DNA from: Aeromonas fluvialis
Lineage (GTDB): Bacteria > Pseudomonadota > Gammaproteobacteria > Enterobacterales > Aeromonadaceae
Direction: 5' to 3'
Length of the DNA stretch: 64,000 nt
Assembly (NCBI RefSeq): GCF_000819885.1
Contig: NZ_CDBO01000053.1
Span: 55,866-119,865, forward strand
A model generated the notes under the pieces. The model had not been told where the DNA came from. It saw only the letters and a list, made by a program, of their open reading frames with translations, and made no database searches. Positions 8,111 to 17,228 of the stretch are shown here, piece after piece. The translations under genes were made by a program, and so were the position numbers. Each line of letters starts with the position of its first letter. Within the stretch, counting starts at the first letter, position 1.

Positions 8111-11100
8111 TCTTGCGCGTTGCTGCCCTCCTGCACCGGGTCAGGACGGCGACGATTGCACAGCATAAACGCCACCGGCACAAAGTAGAAAGAGAGCAGG
8201 GTCGCCAGCGCTGTGCCACCGGCGATGGCGATGGCAAAGGGGGGCCAGAAACCGCCGCCCCCCAGCAATAGCGGGATGAAGCCACCGACCGTGGTGATGG
8301 TGGTCGAGACGATGTGGCGGCTGCAACCGGCCACCAGATCGCGGATCTGCGGCAGATTGCCCTGTTGTGCCAGCGGGTCTGCCTTCAGCTCGGCCAGAAT
8401 GACGATGGCGGCGTTGATGGCCAGCCCCATCAGTCCCAGCAGGGCGATGATCACCGTAAACCCGAAGGGGTACCTCAGCAGCCAGACCCACAGCAGCCCG
8501 AGCCCCGCCGACTGGATCGCCACCAGGGTAACGATGCCCGCCAGCCGGAACGAGTTGAAGCTGAGCACCAGCACGGCCACCAGCAGCACGGCGACCAGGC
8601 TGACATGGGCCATCAGATTGCCCACCGATTCATCCCGCTTGGCGGCTTCCCCGCCAAACTCCAGTCGATAGCCCGGCGGCAACGCCAGCGGATTGGCGGC
8701 CAGCCTCTCTTTGACCTGCTCCAGCACGGTTTGCGGCAGTACGCCGACCGCCAGATAGGCCTCCAGCACATTGACCCGCTCACCATCCCGACGGCTGATC
8801 TCCCCCCAGCTTGGCAGCAGCTCGGGAGTGGCCAGTGCCCGCAAAGTGAGATTGGCTGCCCCTTGCTGGCCGGTGCCGGTGAGCGACAGCGGCGCATTGA
8901 GCAGCGCATCCGGATCCTGACGCAAAGGTTCGGCCAGCCGCACCCGAACCGGGATTGACTCGGTGCCTTCCAGCACTGTGCCGCCGAGCCTGCCGTCCAG
9001 CGCCCCCGCCAGCCGGGAGGCCACATCGGTCAGGCTCATGCCTGCCAGCTGGGCCGCCTCCTCATCGACCTGCAACCAGAGTTTGGGTGCCCCGGCCTGC
9101 AAGGTGGCGCGGGTCTGCACCACGGCCGGGGTATTGGCGAGCAGACTGCGAAGCTCTTCTCCCAGACGGTGCAGCTGTTCAAGGTCGGGGCCAAACAGAC
9201 GCAGCTCGACCGGGGCATTGAAAGGCGGCCCCTGTTCCAGCTTGCGCACCAGGATCTGCGCTTCGGGAAATTTTGCATCGAGCCGCTGCTGCAGTTGTGG
9301 AATGAGCCGCTCGGCGGCATCGGCATCCTGCAGAGTGATCATCCCCTGGGCGTAATCGGCCCGCCCCTGTTTTCTGGGCACCAGGTTGTAGTAGAAGCTG
9401 GGTGCGTTGTCGCCCACCACCCAGTCCTGACGAACCAGTTCGGGGAGGCTGGCCAGCTCGGCGGCGATCCCCTGCGCCAGCTCGCGGGTGCGCGCCAGGC
9501 TCGCCTGTGGGGAGAGGCTGGCCTCGATGTGGATCATGTCCCGATCAGCGGGCGGAAAGAACTGCTCGGTGAGGCGGCCCGCCACCCAGAAACCGAGCAG
9601 GGGCAGCAGACTGACCAGCAGCAGGGTCCGCCAGGGGTGAGCCAGCGCCATGGCGATGCTCTGCTGGAAACGGGCGCTCACCCGGGGCAGGTGCAAGCCA
9701 TCCTGATACCAGCGTCCCCCCTGGTCACTGCCAATCCAGCGGGCTGCGAGGCCAGCCACCAGGGTGTGGGCGATGAGGTAGGATCCCAGCAGCGAACAGA
9801 TCACCGCCCAGGCGATACCGCCGACAAACTCGCCCGCCGGGCCCGGCATCAGAATGATTGGCATAAAGGCGAGCATGGTGGTGAGGGTGGAGCCCAGCAG
9901 TGGCAGCCAGAGGTGGCCGATGGCCTCCAGTGCGGCGGCACTCATGGCCATGCCGTGGCGGCGCTGATACTGCACCCGATCCGCCATCACAATGGCGTTG
10001 TCCACCATGATCCCGAGCGCCACCACCAGACCGGTGACCGACATCTGGTGAATGGGCAGATTGATCAGGTTCATGCAGGCGAATGAGAAGGCCACGGTGA
10101 GCGGCAGCGACAGGGCCACGATAATGGCGGCCTTGACCCCCAGGGTCACCAGCAGCACGGCCACTATGATGAGGAAGCCCTGCACAATGTTGATTAGCAG
10201 GGTGTCGAGCCGCTGATCGGTATAACGCTGCTGATCGAAGCTGGTGACGAGGCCGATATTATCCGGCAAGTCTTGTTGCAGCTCGGCCAGCAGGGTGTCG
10301 ACCCGTGCCGACCAGAGGTCGATGCGGTGATCCTGTGCCATGCGCAGGCCGACCACCACGGCTCGTTCGCCGTTGGCAAAAGCCAGCTGGCTCTCCGGCT
10401 GGTGCAGGGTGCGCCGCACCTCTGCCAGATCGCCAAGGCGCAAGGTTTGGCCCTGCTCCCCGGTGCGCAGCGGGATCTGGCGGATCCGCGCCAGGGTATC
10501 CAGAGCGCCACGGATCTCCACCTGGAAGCGATTGTGATCGCCGTGCAACTCTCCGGCGGCCACCTTGGCATCGGCGCCGCTCAGCGCATGGGCCAGCTGC
10601 TCGCTGCTCATGCCGCTGGCGCTGAGGGCGAGGGGATCGAAGCGGACTTCGATCTCCTCCTGTGGCGCTCCGGTCCGCTCCACATATTCGGTGCCGGGCA
10701 GCTGGCGAGCCCGGCGCTCAAGCTCAGCACTGTAGCGGGCGAGGCGATCCAGCTGTGGTTGGCCTGGCCCACGCCAGATCACATTAACCAGTCGGGTGAA
10801 GGGGTAGCCCTTCTCGTCATCCAGTTGAGGCGCCGTGGCGCCGCTTGGCAGCATAGGGGTGAGATCTGCCAGCCGGTCACGCACCCTTGACCAGACGGGC
10901 TCAACCTCGCTGACCTCATCCTTTAGCTCCAGATTGATGATGGAGAGGCCGGGGCGAGAGCTCGACTCGATCAGCTTGATCTCGCTTTGGGCCCGCAACC
11001 GACTCTCGATGGGTTCGCTCACCAGCGCCTCCACCCGTTCGGCGCTGGCCCCGGGGAAGTGGGTAACCACGCTGGCAAAACGGCTGGTGAGCTGGGGGTC

Positions 11101-11202
11101 TTCGGTTCTGGGCAGGGTCTGCAATGCCGCAAGGGCGGCCGTCAGCAGCAGCGCGACCGTCAACAGCAGCAGGCGACCATTCTCGATAAACGGGCGGATC
11201 AT
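8095..11202 (-). CDS. RND-family efflux permease
   Basis: Inner-membrane proton/drug antiporter of about 1035 residues, with N-terminal helix followed by a porter domain (LPRTEDPQL, FPGASAERVEALV), a central block of membrane helices with the charged MVDNAIVMAD motif in TM4, a second porter domain and a final block of helices, the usual RND duplication. It belongs to the COG0841 group with VDN rather than the AcrB DD pair. It starts four bases inside the adaptor gene's end (ATGA overlap), so the two are translated as a unit. No outer-membrane TolC-like gene is adjacent; a shared TolC is probable. Substrate unknown. Confidence 0.93.
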   Translation of the reverse strand: MIRPFIENGRLLLLTVALLLTAALAALQTLPRTEDPQLTSRFASVVTHFPGASAERVEALVSEPIESRLRAQSEIKLIESSSRPGLSIINLELKDEVSEVEPVWSRVRDRLADLTPMLPSGATAPQLDDEKGYPFTRLVNVIWRGPGQPQLDRLARYSAELERRARQLPGTEYVERTGAPQEEIEVRFDPLALSASGMSSEQLAHALSGADAKVAAGELHGDHNRFQVEIRGALDTLARIRQIPLRTGEQGQTLRLGDLAEVRRTLHQPESQLAFANGERAVVVGLRMAQDHRIDLWSARVDTLLAELQQDLPDNIGLVTSFDQQRYTDQRLDTLLINIVQGFLIIVAVLLVTLGVKAAIIVALSLPLTVAFSFACMNLINLPIHQMSVTGLVVALGIMVDNAIVMADRVQYQRRHGMAMSAAALEAIGHLWLPLLGSTLTTMLAFMPIILMPGPAGEFVGGIAWAVICSLLGSYLIAHTLVAGLAARWIGSDQGGRWYQDGLHLPRVSARFQQSIAMALAHPWRTLLLVSLLPLLGFWVAGRLTEQFFPPADRDMIHIEASLSPQASLARTRELAQGIAAELASLPELVRQDWVVGDNAPSFYYNLVPRKQGRADYAQGMITLQDADAAERLIPQLQQRLDAKFPEAQILVRKLEQGPPFNAPVELRLFGPDLEQLHRLGEELRSLLANTPAVVQTRATLQAGAPKLWLQVDEEAAQLAGMSLTDVASRLAGALDGRLGGTVLEGTESIPVRVRLAEPLRQDPDALLNAPLSLTGTGQQGAANLTLRALATPELLPSWGEISRRDGERVNVLEAYLAVGVLPQTVLEQVKERLAANPLALPPGYRLEFGGEAAKRDESVGNLMAHVSLVAVLLVAVLVLSFNSFRLAGIVTLVAIQSAGLGLLWVWLLRYPFGFTVIIALLGLMGLAINAAIVILAELKADPLAQQGNLPQIRDLVAGCSRHIVSTTITTVGGFIPLLLGGGGFWPPFAIAIAGGTALATLLSFYFVPVAFMLCNRRRPDPVQEGSNAQDQLSG

Positions 11203-12299
11203 GACTGTGGCTCCGGATGCACCACCTGATGACCCACGCTGGTTGTCAGGGTGACCTGCTGACCCGGCACCAGTTTATGCAGGCCATCGGTCACCAGCTG
11301 TTCTTGTCCGTTCAGGGCACCACTGATCCAGGCCCGTTCGCCATCTTGCTGCAGCAGGGTGACGTCCCGACTGACCACCCGGGGTGGCGTTTCATCGTTG
11401 AGCAGATAGAGGGTCCAGCTGCCGCGCAATCCTTGGGTCAGCGCGGTGAGCGGCACCTCGTAGGCGCGGGTGGGTTCGCGGGTCTGATGCAACAGGGTGA
11501 TCAGTTGCCCTTCTGCCAGTTGTTCACCGCCCCGGGTCAGCTGGAAGCGGGCGGTGCGGGTGTGGGTCTGGCCATCCACCTGGACGCCGAGATTGAGCAA
11601 GCGCCCCTCCAGCGACAGCTCGCCACTTTGCAGGGGATAGCGTTGGCCGACGATCAGTGTCTCGGCCTGTTTCACCGGCACACCGATATCGGCCTCCCAC
11701 TGGCCGCTGCGGGTCAGGGAGAAGAGAGGCTGGCCTGCGGCCACCACGGCCCCTAATGCCTGCTCGCGGCTGACCACAATCCCGTTGAAGGGGGCGCGTA
11801 GCTGAGATTTCTCCTGTTTGACCTGGTTGGCTTCGAGGGCGGCGGCCAGCTGGTTGGCGCTTGCCTCCAGCATGCGGACTTTGCCTTGCTGTTCATCCAG
11901 CGCCTGACGGGAACTGAACTGCTGCTGGCGCAGGGCTGTGAGCCGTTCGAGCGTCTGCCGGGCAAGGGTCAGTTCGGCCTCGTTCTGGGCGGCCCGGGCG
12001 GCCAGCTCTTTGGCTTCCACTTCCAGCAGCCGGTTATCCAGTGTGGCCAACAGTTCGCCGGCCGCTACCGTTTCACCTCGCCCTTTGTGCAGGGTGGCGA
12101 TCCGCCCAGCCAGCTCGAAGCCTATCTGGCTGTGCTCGGGGGCGATCACCCGGCCATTGAAGCGGTGCAAGATAGGGTAGTGATCACTGGCTTGCAGCGG
12201 CTGGGCGATCACCCGGGTCAGGGCGGGTGTTTCTTCTGACTCTGTGACCGGGCTGCAGCCACTCAGTAACAGCGCCAGCAGGATTAAGCAAAGTGTCAT
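11199..12299 (-). CDS. RND efflux periplasmic adaptor (lipoprotein)
   Basis: Membrane-fusion protein linking the RND permease to an outer-membrane channel. ATG at 12299 gives a lipoprotein signal LLALLLSGC with acylated Cys15, and AGAGG lies 8 bp upstream; the longer in-frame ATG at 12329 would put ten charged residues before it. Order: lipoyl half-motif (HSQIGFELAGRIATLHKGRG), coiled-coil hairpin around residues 90-160, second lipoyl half (LRAPFNGIVVSREQALGA), then beta-barrel and membrane-proximal domains. First gene of the pump operon, transcribed away from the TetR gene and probably repressed by it. Confidence 0.92.
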   Translation of the reverse strand: MTLCLILLALLLSGCSPVTESEETPALTRVIAQPLQASDHYPILHRFNGRVIAPEHSQIGFELAGRIATLHKGRGETVAAGELLATLDNRLLEVEAKELAARAAQNEAELTLARQTLERLTALRQQQFSSRQALDEQQGKVRMLEASANQLAAALEANQVKQEKSQLRAPFNGIVVSREQALGAVVAAGQPLFSLTRSGQWEADIGVPVKQAETLIVGQRYPLQSGELSLEGRLLNLGVQVDGQTHTRTARFQLTRGGEQLAEGQLITLLHQTREPTRAYEVPLTALTQGLRGSWTLYLLNDETPPRVVSRDVTLLQQDGERAWISGALNGQEQLVTDGLHKLVPGQQVTLTTSVGHQVVHPEPQS

Positions 12300-12341
12300 G
12301 ACATCATCCTCTGGTTGACATAACATCAAATCACACCGGTG

Positions 12342-12374
12342 AGTCTAGTTTTTCGAAACTAGACTGTCCAGTTT
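12342..12374. promoter_or_regulatory. overlapping TetR-type operator palindromes between RND operon and tetR
   Basis: Perfect palindrome AGTCTAGTTT-TTCG-AAACTAGACT (12342-12365) and, sharing its right arm, the imperfect palindrome AAACTAGACTGTCCAGTTT (12356-12374; 16 of 19 positions symmetric). This gives three similar half-sites in the 90-bp divergent intergenic space. Binding by the adjacent TetR protein is inference. Confidence 0.65.
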
Positions 12375-12389
12375 GATTGTGGAGGAAAA

Positions 12390-12998
12390 ATGAACATTTC
12401 ACCCCGTAGTCAGCAGAAGCGGGCTGCGATCCTCGATGCTGCCGGGCGGCTCTTCTGTCAGCACGGTCTGCATCTGGTCAGCATGGACATGGTAGCCAGT
12501 GAAGCGGGCGTCTCCAAGCAGACGGTCTACAGCCATTTTGCCAACAAGGAGTCGCTGTTTGCCGAGGCGGTGGGCAGCAAGTGCGTCAGCAGCGAGCTGA
12601 TGCCGGAGGTGTTGCTGCGTGGCAACAATGTGCGTGAGAGTCTGATTGCCTTTGGCCGCAGCTTTCGCAAGTTGATCCTGAGCGATGATGCCATCAATAT
12701 CTTTCGCACCTGCATCAGCTGCAACGATGCCCAGCTGGCCACCCTTTTTTTCGAGGCGGGCCCGCTCTATGTGACCAAGATGCTGTCCAACTGGCTGGAG
12801 CAGCAGAAGCAGCAAGGCCTGCTGTGCCATCAAGACAGCGAACAGGCCGCCTTGCAGCTGTTGCTGATGTGGCAGGGCAAGGAGCGGATGCTCCGTGAGC
12901 TGGGTCTGCCGTTGACCCAGAGTGCCGCCGAGCAGGATGGCTGGACCCTGAGTTGTGTCGATCTCTTTCTGGCCGCCGCAGCTCCCCCTCGGAAATAA
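12390..12998 (+). CDS. TetR/AcrR-family transcriptional regulator
   Basis: 202 residues. N-terminal helix-turn-helix around residues 10-55 (ILDAAGRLFCQHG then ASEAGVSKQTVYSHF) and an all-helical ligand/dimer domain with a C-terminal part of the AefR-like TetR type. Divergent from the RND pump operon and followed by an MFS pump whose alternative ATG overlaps its stop (TAATG), so it likely controls both. Ribosome binding site GGAGG lies just before the ATG. Ligand unknown. Confidence 0.93.
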   Translation: MNISPRSQQKRAAILDAAGRLFCQHGLHLVSMDMVASEAGVSKQTVYSHFANKESLFAEAVGSKCVSSELMPEVLLRGNNVRESLIAFGRSFRKLILSDDAINIFRTCISCNDAQLATLFFEAGPLYVTKMLSNWLEQQKQQGLLCHQDSEQAALQLLLMWQGKERMLRELGLPLTQSAAEQDGWTLSCVDLFLAAAAPPRK

Positions 12999-13009
12999 TG
13001 GAGGTGGCG

Positions 13010-14425
13010 ATGAGCCACACAGTGACAGATGCCCAGCGCAAGTGGCTGCCTCTGCTGGCGGCGGTCGGTTTCTTTATGCAGGCGCTGGATGGCACCATTC
13101 TCAACACGGCTCTGCCTACCATGGCAGAGACATTGGGGGAGAGCCCGCTGCAGATGCAGTCGGTGATCATCGCCTACATGTTGACGGTAGCGTTGCTGAT
13201 CCCCGCGTCCGGCTGGTTGGCAGACAGGTTCGGCACCCAACGGATCTATTTGCTGGCCATCTCGCTGTTTACCTTGGGATCCCTTGCCTGTGCCCTATCC
13301 AACACCCTCTCCATGCTGGTGGCGGCCCGGGTGTTGCAGGGGATTGGCGGCGCCTTGCTGATGCCAGTGGGGCGGTTGGCGGTGCTGCGGGTCTATGACA
13401 AGCGCGAGCTGCTGCGGGTGATGTCGTTCGTCACCATTCCGGGCTTGCTGGGCCCGCTCATGGGGCCTGCACTGGGAGGCTGGCTGGTGGAAGTGGCGAG
13501 CTGGCACTGGGTGTTTCTCATCAATCTGCCGGTGGGAGTGCTCGGCTTTATCGCCAGCTGGCACTTTATGCCGGAGCTGCGGCAGCAGACCGCGCGTTTT
13601 GACTGGCGTGGCTTTGTGATGTTCAGCGTCGGCATGGTGCTGGTGTCGGTCGGCTTGCAGGGGCTGGGGGAGCACAGCATCGCCACCGGCTGGGCGTTGT
13701 TTGCACTGATCTTCGGCTTGGCGGCGATGGCGAGCTACTGGCTCTATGCCGCCAATGCACAGCAGCCGCTCTTTAGCCTGAACCTGTTCAAGACCGCCAC
13801 CTTTGCCATCGGGATCTGGGGCAACCTGTTTGCCCGCCTCGGCAGCGGCGCCATGCCCTTCCTCACCCCGCTGTTTCTGCAGCTGGGGCTCGGTTTCTCC
13901 CCGAGCAAGGCGGGGATGACCATGATCCCCACCGTGATTGGCGCCATGCTGACCAAGACGCTGGTGAACAAGCTTATTCCGAAGGTGGGCTATCGCCGCA
14001 TTTTGATCGGCAACACCCTGTTGCTGGGGGCGGTGATCGCCAGCTTCTACTTTATCGACAACCAGCTCCCCTACGGGGTCTTGCTGGGCTGGCTGGCGAT
14101 CTTCGGCGCCATCAACTCGCTGCAGTTCTCCGCCATGAACACTCTCACGCTGCAAGATCTCAGCCCGACCCTGGCCAGCAGTGGCAACGGTCTGCTCTCG
14201 GTGGTGATGCAGCTCTCCATGAGCTTGGGGGTGGCGATTGCCGCCAGCCTGCTCGGGCTCTTCTCGGCGGGTACCTCAGCGGGCACCTTAGCGGCCGAGG
14301 GCCAGTGGCTGGCCGGGTTCCACCTTACCTACCTCTGTGTCGGGTTGCTCTCCATGCTGGCGGCGCTCATCTTCGCCCAGCTGGCGCGTGATGGGGCTAC
14401 GCCGTCGGTGCGGGCAGATAGCTGA
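13010..14425 (+). CDS. mdtD: MFS transporter, DHA2 family, MdtD-like
   Basis: 471 residues, about 14 membrane helices. Strong likeness to E. coli MdtD, for example FFMQALDGTILNTALPTMAE, SGWLADRFG, ASWHWVFLINLPVG and NTLTLQDLSPTLASSGN. ATG at 13010 follows GGAGG at the right distance; the earlier in-frame ATG at 12998 overlaps the tetR stop. In E. coli mdtD sits in an RND pump operon (mdtABCD), and here too it is beside one, though on the other strand and behind the regulator. Substrate unknown. The 3' end overlaps the convergent YbaK-like gene by 29 bp. Confidence 0.85.
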   Translation: MSHTVTDAQRKWLPLLAAVGFFMQALDGTILNTALPTMAETLGESPLQMQSVIIAYMLTVALLIPASGWLADRFGTQRIYLLAISLFTLGSLACALSNTLSMLVAARVLQGIGGALLMPVGRLAVLRVYDKRELLRVMSFVTIPGLLGPLMGPALGGWLVEVASWHWVFLINLPVGVLGFIASWHFMPELRQQTARFDWRGFVMFSVGMVLVSVGLQGLGEHSIATGWALFALIFGLAAMASYWLYAANAQQPLFSLNLFKTATFAIGIWGNLFARLGSGAMPFLTPLFLQLGLGFSPSKAGMTMIPTVIGAMLTKTLVNKLIPKVGYRRILIGNTLLLGAVIASFYFIDNQLPYGVLLGWLAIFGAINSLQFSAMNTLTLQDLSPTLASSGNGLLSVVMQLSMSLGVAIAASLLGLFSAGTSAGTLAAEGQWLAGFHLTYLCVGLLSMLAALIFAQLARDGATPSVRADS

Positions 14426-14885
14426 CCTCGCAGGGGAGCTGCACCAGTACCTCGGCCAGATGCTCGGTCGCCAGCAGAAAGGTCTGCTCCGGGTGGCCAG
14501 GAGTCCAGGTGAAGGCGGTGTGGTTGAGCAGTTGCGGGTCCACCAGTAACGGAATATCGGCGCGGGGCAGGAAGGGGCAGACCGCCCCCGGCAGGCAGCC
14601 GATCTCCGCCTGCATCTCTTCGGCGGTGCAGATGGAGGGCTTGGCACCGAGCGCAGCCTTGACCGCCTTGTTGTCGAGCCGCCCGTCCCTGTGGGTCAGC
14701 AGCAGGGCGAAGCGGCCATCCTTGAACTTGAGAAACAGGGTCTTGCTGAACTCAGCCTGCCAGCCGAGGCGGGCCTTGACCTTTTCGTCGGTGGCGTAGT
14801 CGAGGATGGGTTCATGCTCATAGCGCTGGTGGGGCAGTTCGGCCAGCAGCTGGCAGTTGAAATGGTGAATGGTATCGAGTGGCAT
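14397..14885 (-). CDS. YbaK/EbsC-type aminoacyl-tRNA editing domain protein
   Basis: 162 residues, a stand-alone trans-editing domain. Family features: an early conserved Lys in SKTLFLK, the strand pattern FALLLTHRDGRLDNKAVKAALG, and the glycine/proline loop GCLPGAVCPF. Relatives (YbaK, ProXp, PrdX) deacylate mischarged tRNAs such as Cys- or Ala-tRNA(Pro). A second, canonical ybaK is present at 29.6 kb, so this one probably has a different specificity. Convergent with mdtD. Confidence 0.75.
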   Translation of the reverse strand: MPLDTIHHFNCQLLAELPHQRYEHEPILDYATDEKVKARLGWQAEFSKTLFLKFKDGRFALLLTHRDGRLDNKAVKAALGAKPSICTAEEMQAEIGCLPGAVCPFLPRADIPLLVDPQLLNHTAFTWTPGHPEQTFLLATEHLAEVLVQLPCEVSYLPAPTA

Positions 14886-14982
14886 GGGGTTCTCCTGTAG
14901 TGGGCGCTATCCTGCCAGCCTCGCAGGGTCAGGCCCAATGACACTTTCTTATCCGTGATAAGTAACCCTGTCGGTGCAAACA

Positions 14983-15008
14983 ACAAGGGCGCCGTGAGGC
15001 GCCCTTGT
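14983..15008 (-). terminator. terminator of the folB-folK operon
   Basis: Perfect 11-bp stem ACAAGGGCGCC / GGCGCCCTTGT with a four-base loop; on the minus strand it is followed by TGTTTGC. Confidence 0.65.
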
Positions 15009-15011
15009 GGA

Positions 15012-15521
15012 TCAGTGATGCTGCAATTCGCACGCTTCCCAGTGAAAGGGAATGGGGCAGAGCTGCTGGGAGGCCTTGTCATAGGCCTGCCACAGCTCGC
15101 CCATGGTGCGGCCATCGACGGGATGGCGCAGTTTGGGGGCCAGCTCGGCCAGCGGCCACAGCACGAAGGCGTTGGTGAGCACTTCACCGCGCGGCAGCAC
15201 CAGCGGGGTGTCGCAGACCAGATCGCCATAGAGCAGCAGATCGAGATCCAGGGTCCGTGGGGCGAACTTCTTGGCATCCGGCTCGCGGCCGTGGGCGAAC
15301 TCCATGGCCCGCAGTCGCTGGCAGACGGTGGCCAGCGGCAGATCGGTCTCGGCGGCAGCCACCAAGTTGTAGAAGGGGCGGCCGTTGAAGCCGACCGCTT
15401 CGCTCTCGAATACCCGGGAGACCCGCAGCTCGCCAAACTCGGCGTGCAGGGCATCGAGCCCGGCGCGGATATGATGCTCCCGCTCGATGTTGGAGCCCAG
15501 GCTGATATAGATGCGGGTCAT
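15012..15521 (-). CDS. folK: 2-amino-4-hydroxy-6-hydroxymethyldihydropteridine diphosphokinase
   Basis: Folate synthesis enzyme (HPPK) that transfers pyrophosphate from ATP to hydroxymethyl-dihydropterin. 169 residues. Signatures: YISLGSNIE at the start, the pterin-binding GFNGRPFYN, and the magnesium/ATP motif APRTLDLDLLLYG. Starts at the stop of folB (TGATG arrangement), so the two consecutive steps of the pathway are translationally coupled. Confidence 0.96.
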   Translation of the reverse strand: MTRIYISLGSNIEREHHIRAGLDALHAEFGELRVSRVFESEAVGFNGRPFYNLVAAAETDLPLATVCQRLRAMEFAHGREPDAKKFAPRTLDLDLLLYGDLVCDTPLVLPRGEVLTNAFVLWPLAELAPKLRHPVDGRTMGELWQAYDKASQQLCPIPFHWEACELQHH

Positions 15522-15892
15522 CAGTTACTGCTCGCGGCTGGCGTGCGATGGCGCAGGATCTCGACGCCGACCCCGGCGGCATTGGGCACGGCGCCCGGCT
15601 TGGTGAGGGTGACCTTGACCCACTGCACCCGCTCGTCGGCGAGCACCAGCATGGCGACCTGCTCGGCCATGGTCTCGACCAGCTCGACCACCTTGCCAGT
15701 GACATGCTCGCAAATCTTGTTGGAGAGGTCGGCATAATCCAGTGCCAGCTTGATGTCGTCGGTTGCTGCCGCGGGGCGGTTGTCGAACCCCATCTCGAGG
15801 TCAAACCGGAGTTTCTGGCGAATGCCCTTCTCCCACTCATATACACCGATGGTAGTCAAAACTTCGAGTCCGCGAATAAACACCTTGTCCAT
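15521..15892 (-). CDS. folB: dihydroneopterin aldolase
   Basis: 123 residues. Makes hydroxymethyl-dihydropterin from dihydroneopterin, the substrate of FolK encoded next. Start MDKVFIRGLEVLTTIGVYEWEK contains the conserved Gly-Val-Tyr-Glu-Trp-Glu active-site region, and a conserved Lys appears in WVKVTLTKPGAVPNA. Divergent from plsY, as in many gammaproteobacteria. Confidence 0.95.
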   Translation of the reverse strand: MDKVFIRGLEVLTTIGVYEWEKGIRQKLRFDLEMGFDNRPAAATDDIKLALDYADLSNKICEHVTGKVVELVETMAEQVAMLVLADERVQWVKVTLTKPGAVPNAAGVGVEILRHRTPAASSN

Positions 15893-16049
15893 GACTGTAC
15901 TTCTTCTTTACTCTTGATGGGCTGTGATGACAGCGCAGGGATGCTGGCCGGGCGACATGCTTGCCGAGGCTGTCTGGTTGGGCAAAGGTCCAGGCCAGCG
16001 TATGTGGCCCGCATCATACCCCATTCATATCGTGGTAAAAACGACCAAG

Positions 16050-16712
16050 ATGACGGCCCTGACGATTTTGATGATTATTCTGGCCTACCTGGGTGGTTCA
16101 CTATCCAGTGCTGTGCTGGTCTCCCGCTGCAGTGGTCTGCCCGACCCGCGGGATCATGGCTCCCACAATCCGGGGGCCACCAATGTGCTGCGCCTCGGTG
16201 GCCGGATGGCGGCACTGGTGGTGCTGCTGCTCGATGTGCTCAAGGGCACTGTGCCCGTCTATCTCGCCTGGTATCTGCAGATCAAACCCGTCTACCTCGG
16301 CTTTATCGGGGTCGCCGCCTGCCTCGGCCATATGTACCCCATCTTCTTTCATTTTCGTGGTGGCAAAGGGGTTGCCACGGCACTGGGCACCATGATGCCC
16401 ATTGGCTTCACCATGGGGGGCGCCGTGATTGGCACCTGGCTGCTGGTGCTGCTGGTGAGCGGCTACTCCTCGCTGGCCTCCATCATTACCGTGCTGCTGA
16501 CGCCGCTCTTTACCTACCTGCTCAAACCCGAATATACCCTGCCTGTCTCCCTGCTCTCCTGCCTCATTCTGATCCGCCATCACGAGAACATCTCCCGCCT
16601 GCTCAAGGGGGATGAACCCAGAGTCTGGGGGCGAAAAGGCCGCCCCAGCGCCGGAGAAGTGGCAGAAATGGACGATGTTGCGCAAAAAAAAGACGAACGA
16701 GACGAAAAGTGA
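16050..16712 (+). CDS. plsY: acyl-phosphate:glycerol-3-phosphate acyltransferase
   Basis: Integral membrane enzyme for the first step of phospholipid synthesis. I take ATG at 16050, which gives 220 residues beginning [20 protein letters not shown], aligned with E. coli YgiH; the frame is open further upstream but those residues are unlike the family. Conserved motifs: [39 protein letters not shown] and a late [10 protein letters not shown]. The charged tail (about 35 residues, ending KKDERDEK) is longer than in E. coli. The ribosome binding site is weak. Confidence 0.92.
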   Translation: MTALTILMIILAYLGGSLSSAVLVSRCSGLPDPRDHGSHNPGATNVLRLGGRMAALVVLLLDVLKGTVPVYLAWYLQIKPVYLGFIGVAACLGHMYPIFFHFRGGKGVATALGTMMPIGFTMGGAVIGTWLLVLLVSGYSSLASIITVLLTPLFTYLLKPEYTLPVSLLSCLILIRHHENISRLLKGDEPRVWGRKGRPSAGEVAEMDDVAQKKDERDEK

Positions 16713-16721
16713 AATTTCCCG

Positions 16722-16750
16722 TTGACCACCAGCCTTAAAATCCGTTTAAT
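16722..16750 (+). promoter_or_regulatory. promoter of the tRNA operon
   Basis: TTGACC (16722-16727), 17-bp spacer, TTTAAT (16745-16750), then a GC-rich AGCGGCCACG discriminator just before the first tRNA. A GC-rich discriminator is typical of stringently controlled stable-RNA promoters. Confidence 0.65.
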
Positions 16751-16759
16751 AGCGGCCAC

Positions 16760-16835
16760 GCCCAGATAGCTCAGTCGGTAGAGCAGGGGATTGAAAATCC
16801 CCGTGTCGGCGGTTCGATTCCGTCTCTGGGCACCA
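16760..16835 (+). tRNA. tRNA-Phe (GAA), copy 1
   Basis: 76 nt with encoded CCA. Acceptor GCCCAGA pairs with TCTGGGC, D-arm AGCTCAGTCGGTAGAGC, anticodon loop TTGAAAA (GAA), T-arm GGTTCGATTCC. Confidence 0.98.
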
Positions 16836-16886
16836 ATTTTGGTGCCATGAAATAAAAATTCGTTCATGCACAATGGTTTAAAGTGT

Positions 16887-16962
<76 letters not shown>

Positions 16963-16965
16963 TTT

Positions 16966-17041
16966 GCCCAGATAGCTCAGTCGGTAGAGCAGGGGATTGA
17001 AAATCCCCGTGTCGGCGGTTCGATTCCGTCTCTGGGCACCA
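16966..17041 (+). tRNA. tRNA-Phe (GAA), copy 2
   Basis: Sequence identical over 76 nt to the copy at 16760, with encoded CCA and GAA anticodon. Confidence 0.98.
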
Positions 17042-17049
17042 CTAATAAT

Positions 17050-17125
17050 TCCTCCTTAGCTCAGTCGGTAGAGCGACGGACTGTTAATCCGCAGGTCGCT
17101 GGTTCGAGCCCAGCAGGAGGAGCCA
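17050..17125 (+). tRNA. tRNA-Asn (GTT)
   Basis: 76 nt with encoded CCA. Acceptor TCCTCCT / AGGAGGA, anticodon loop CTGTTAA (GTT), T-arm GGTTCGAGCCC. Confidence 0.98.
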
Positions 17126-17128
17126 ATT

Positions 17129-17162
17129 AAAAAGCCCTTGTCGCAAGACAAGGGCTTTTTTT
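17129..17162 (+). terminator. terminator of the tRNA operon
   Basis: Stem AAGCCCTTGTC / GACAAGGGCTT with a GCAA loop, followed by a run of T. Ends the Phe-Thr-Phe-Asn transcript four bases after the last CCA. Confidence 0.9.
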
Positions 17163-17228
17163 CATTGGTCCGATATCGTTTTTACCATAACAACAACCAC
17201 ACACGCACAGAATGACGGCAGGATAGAT

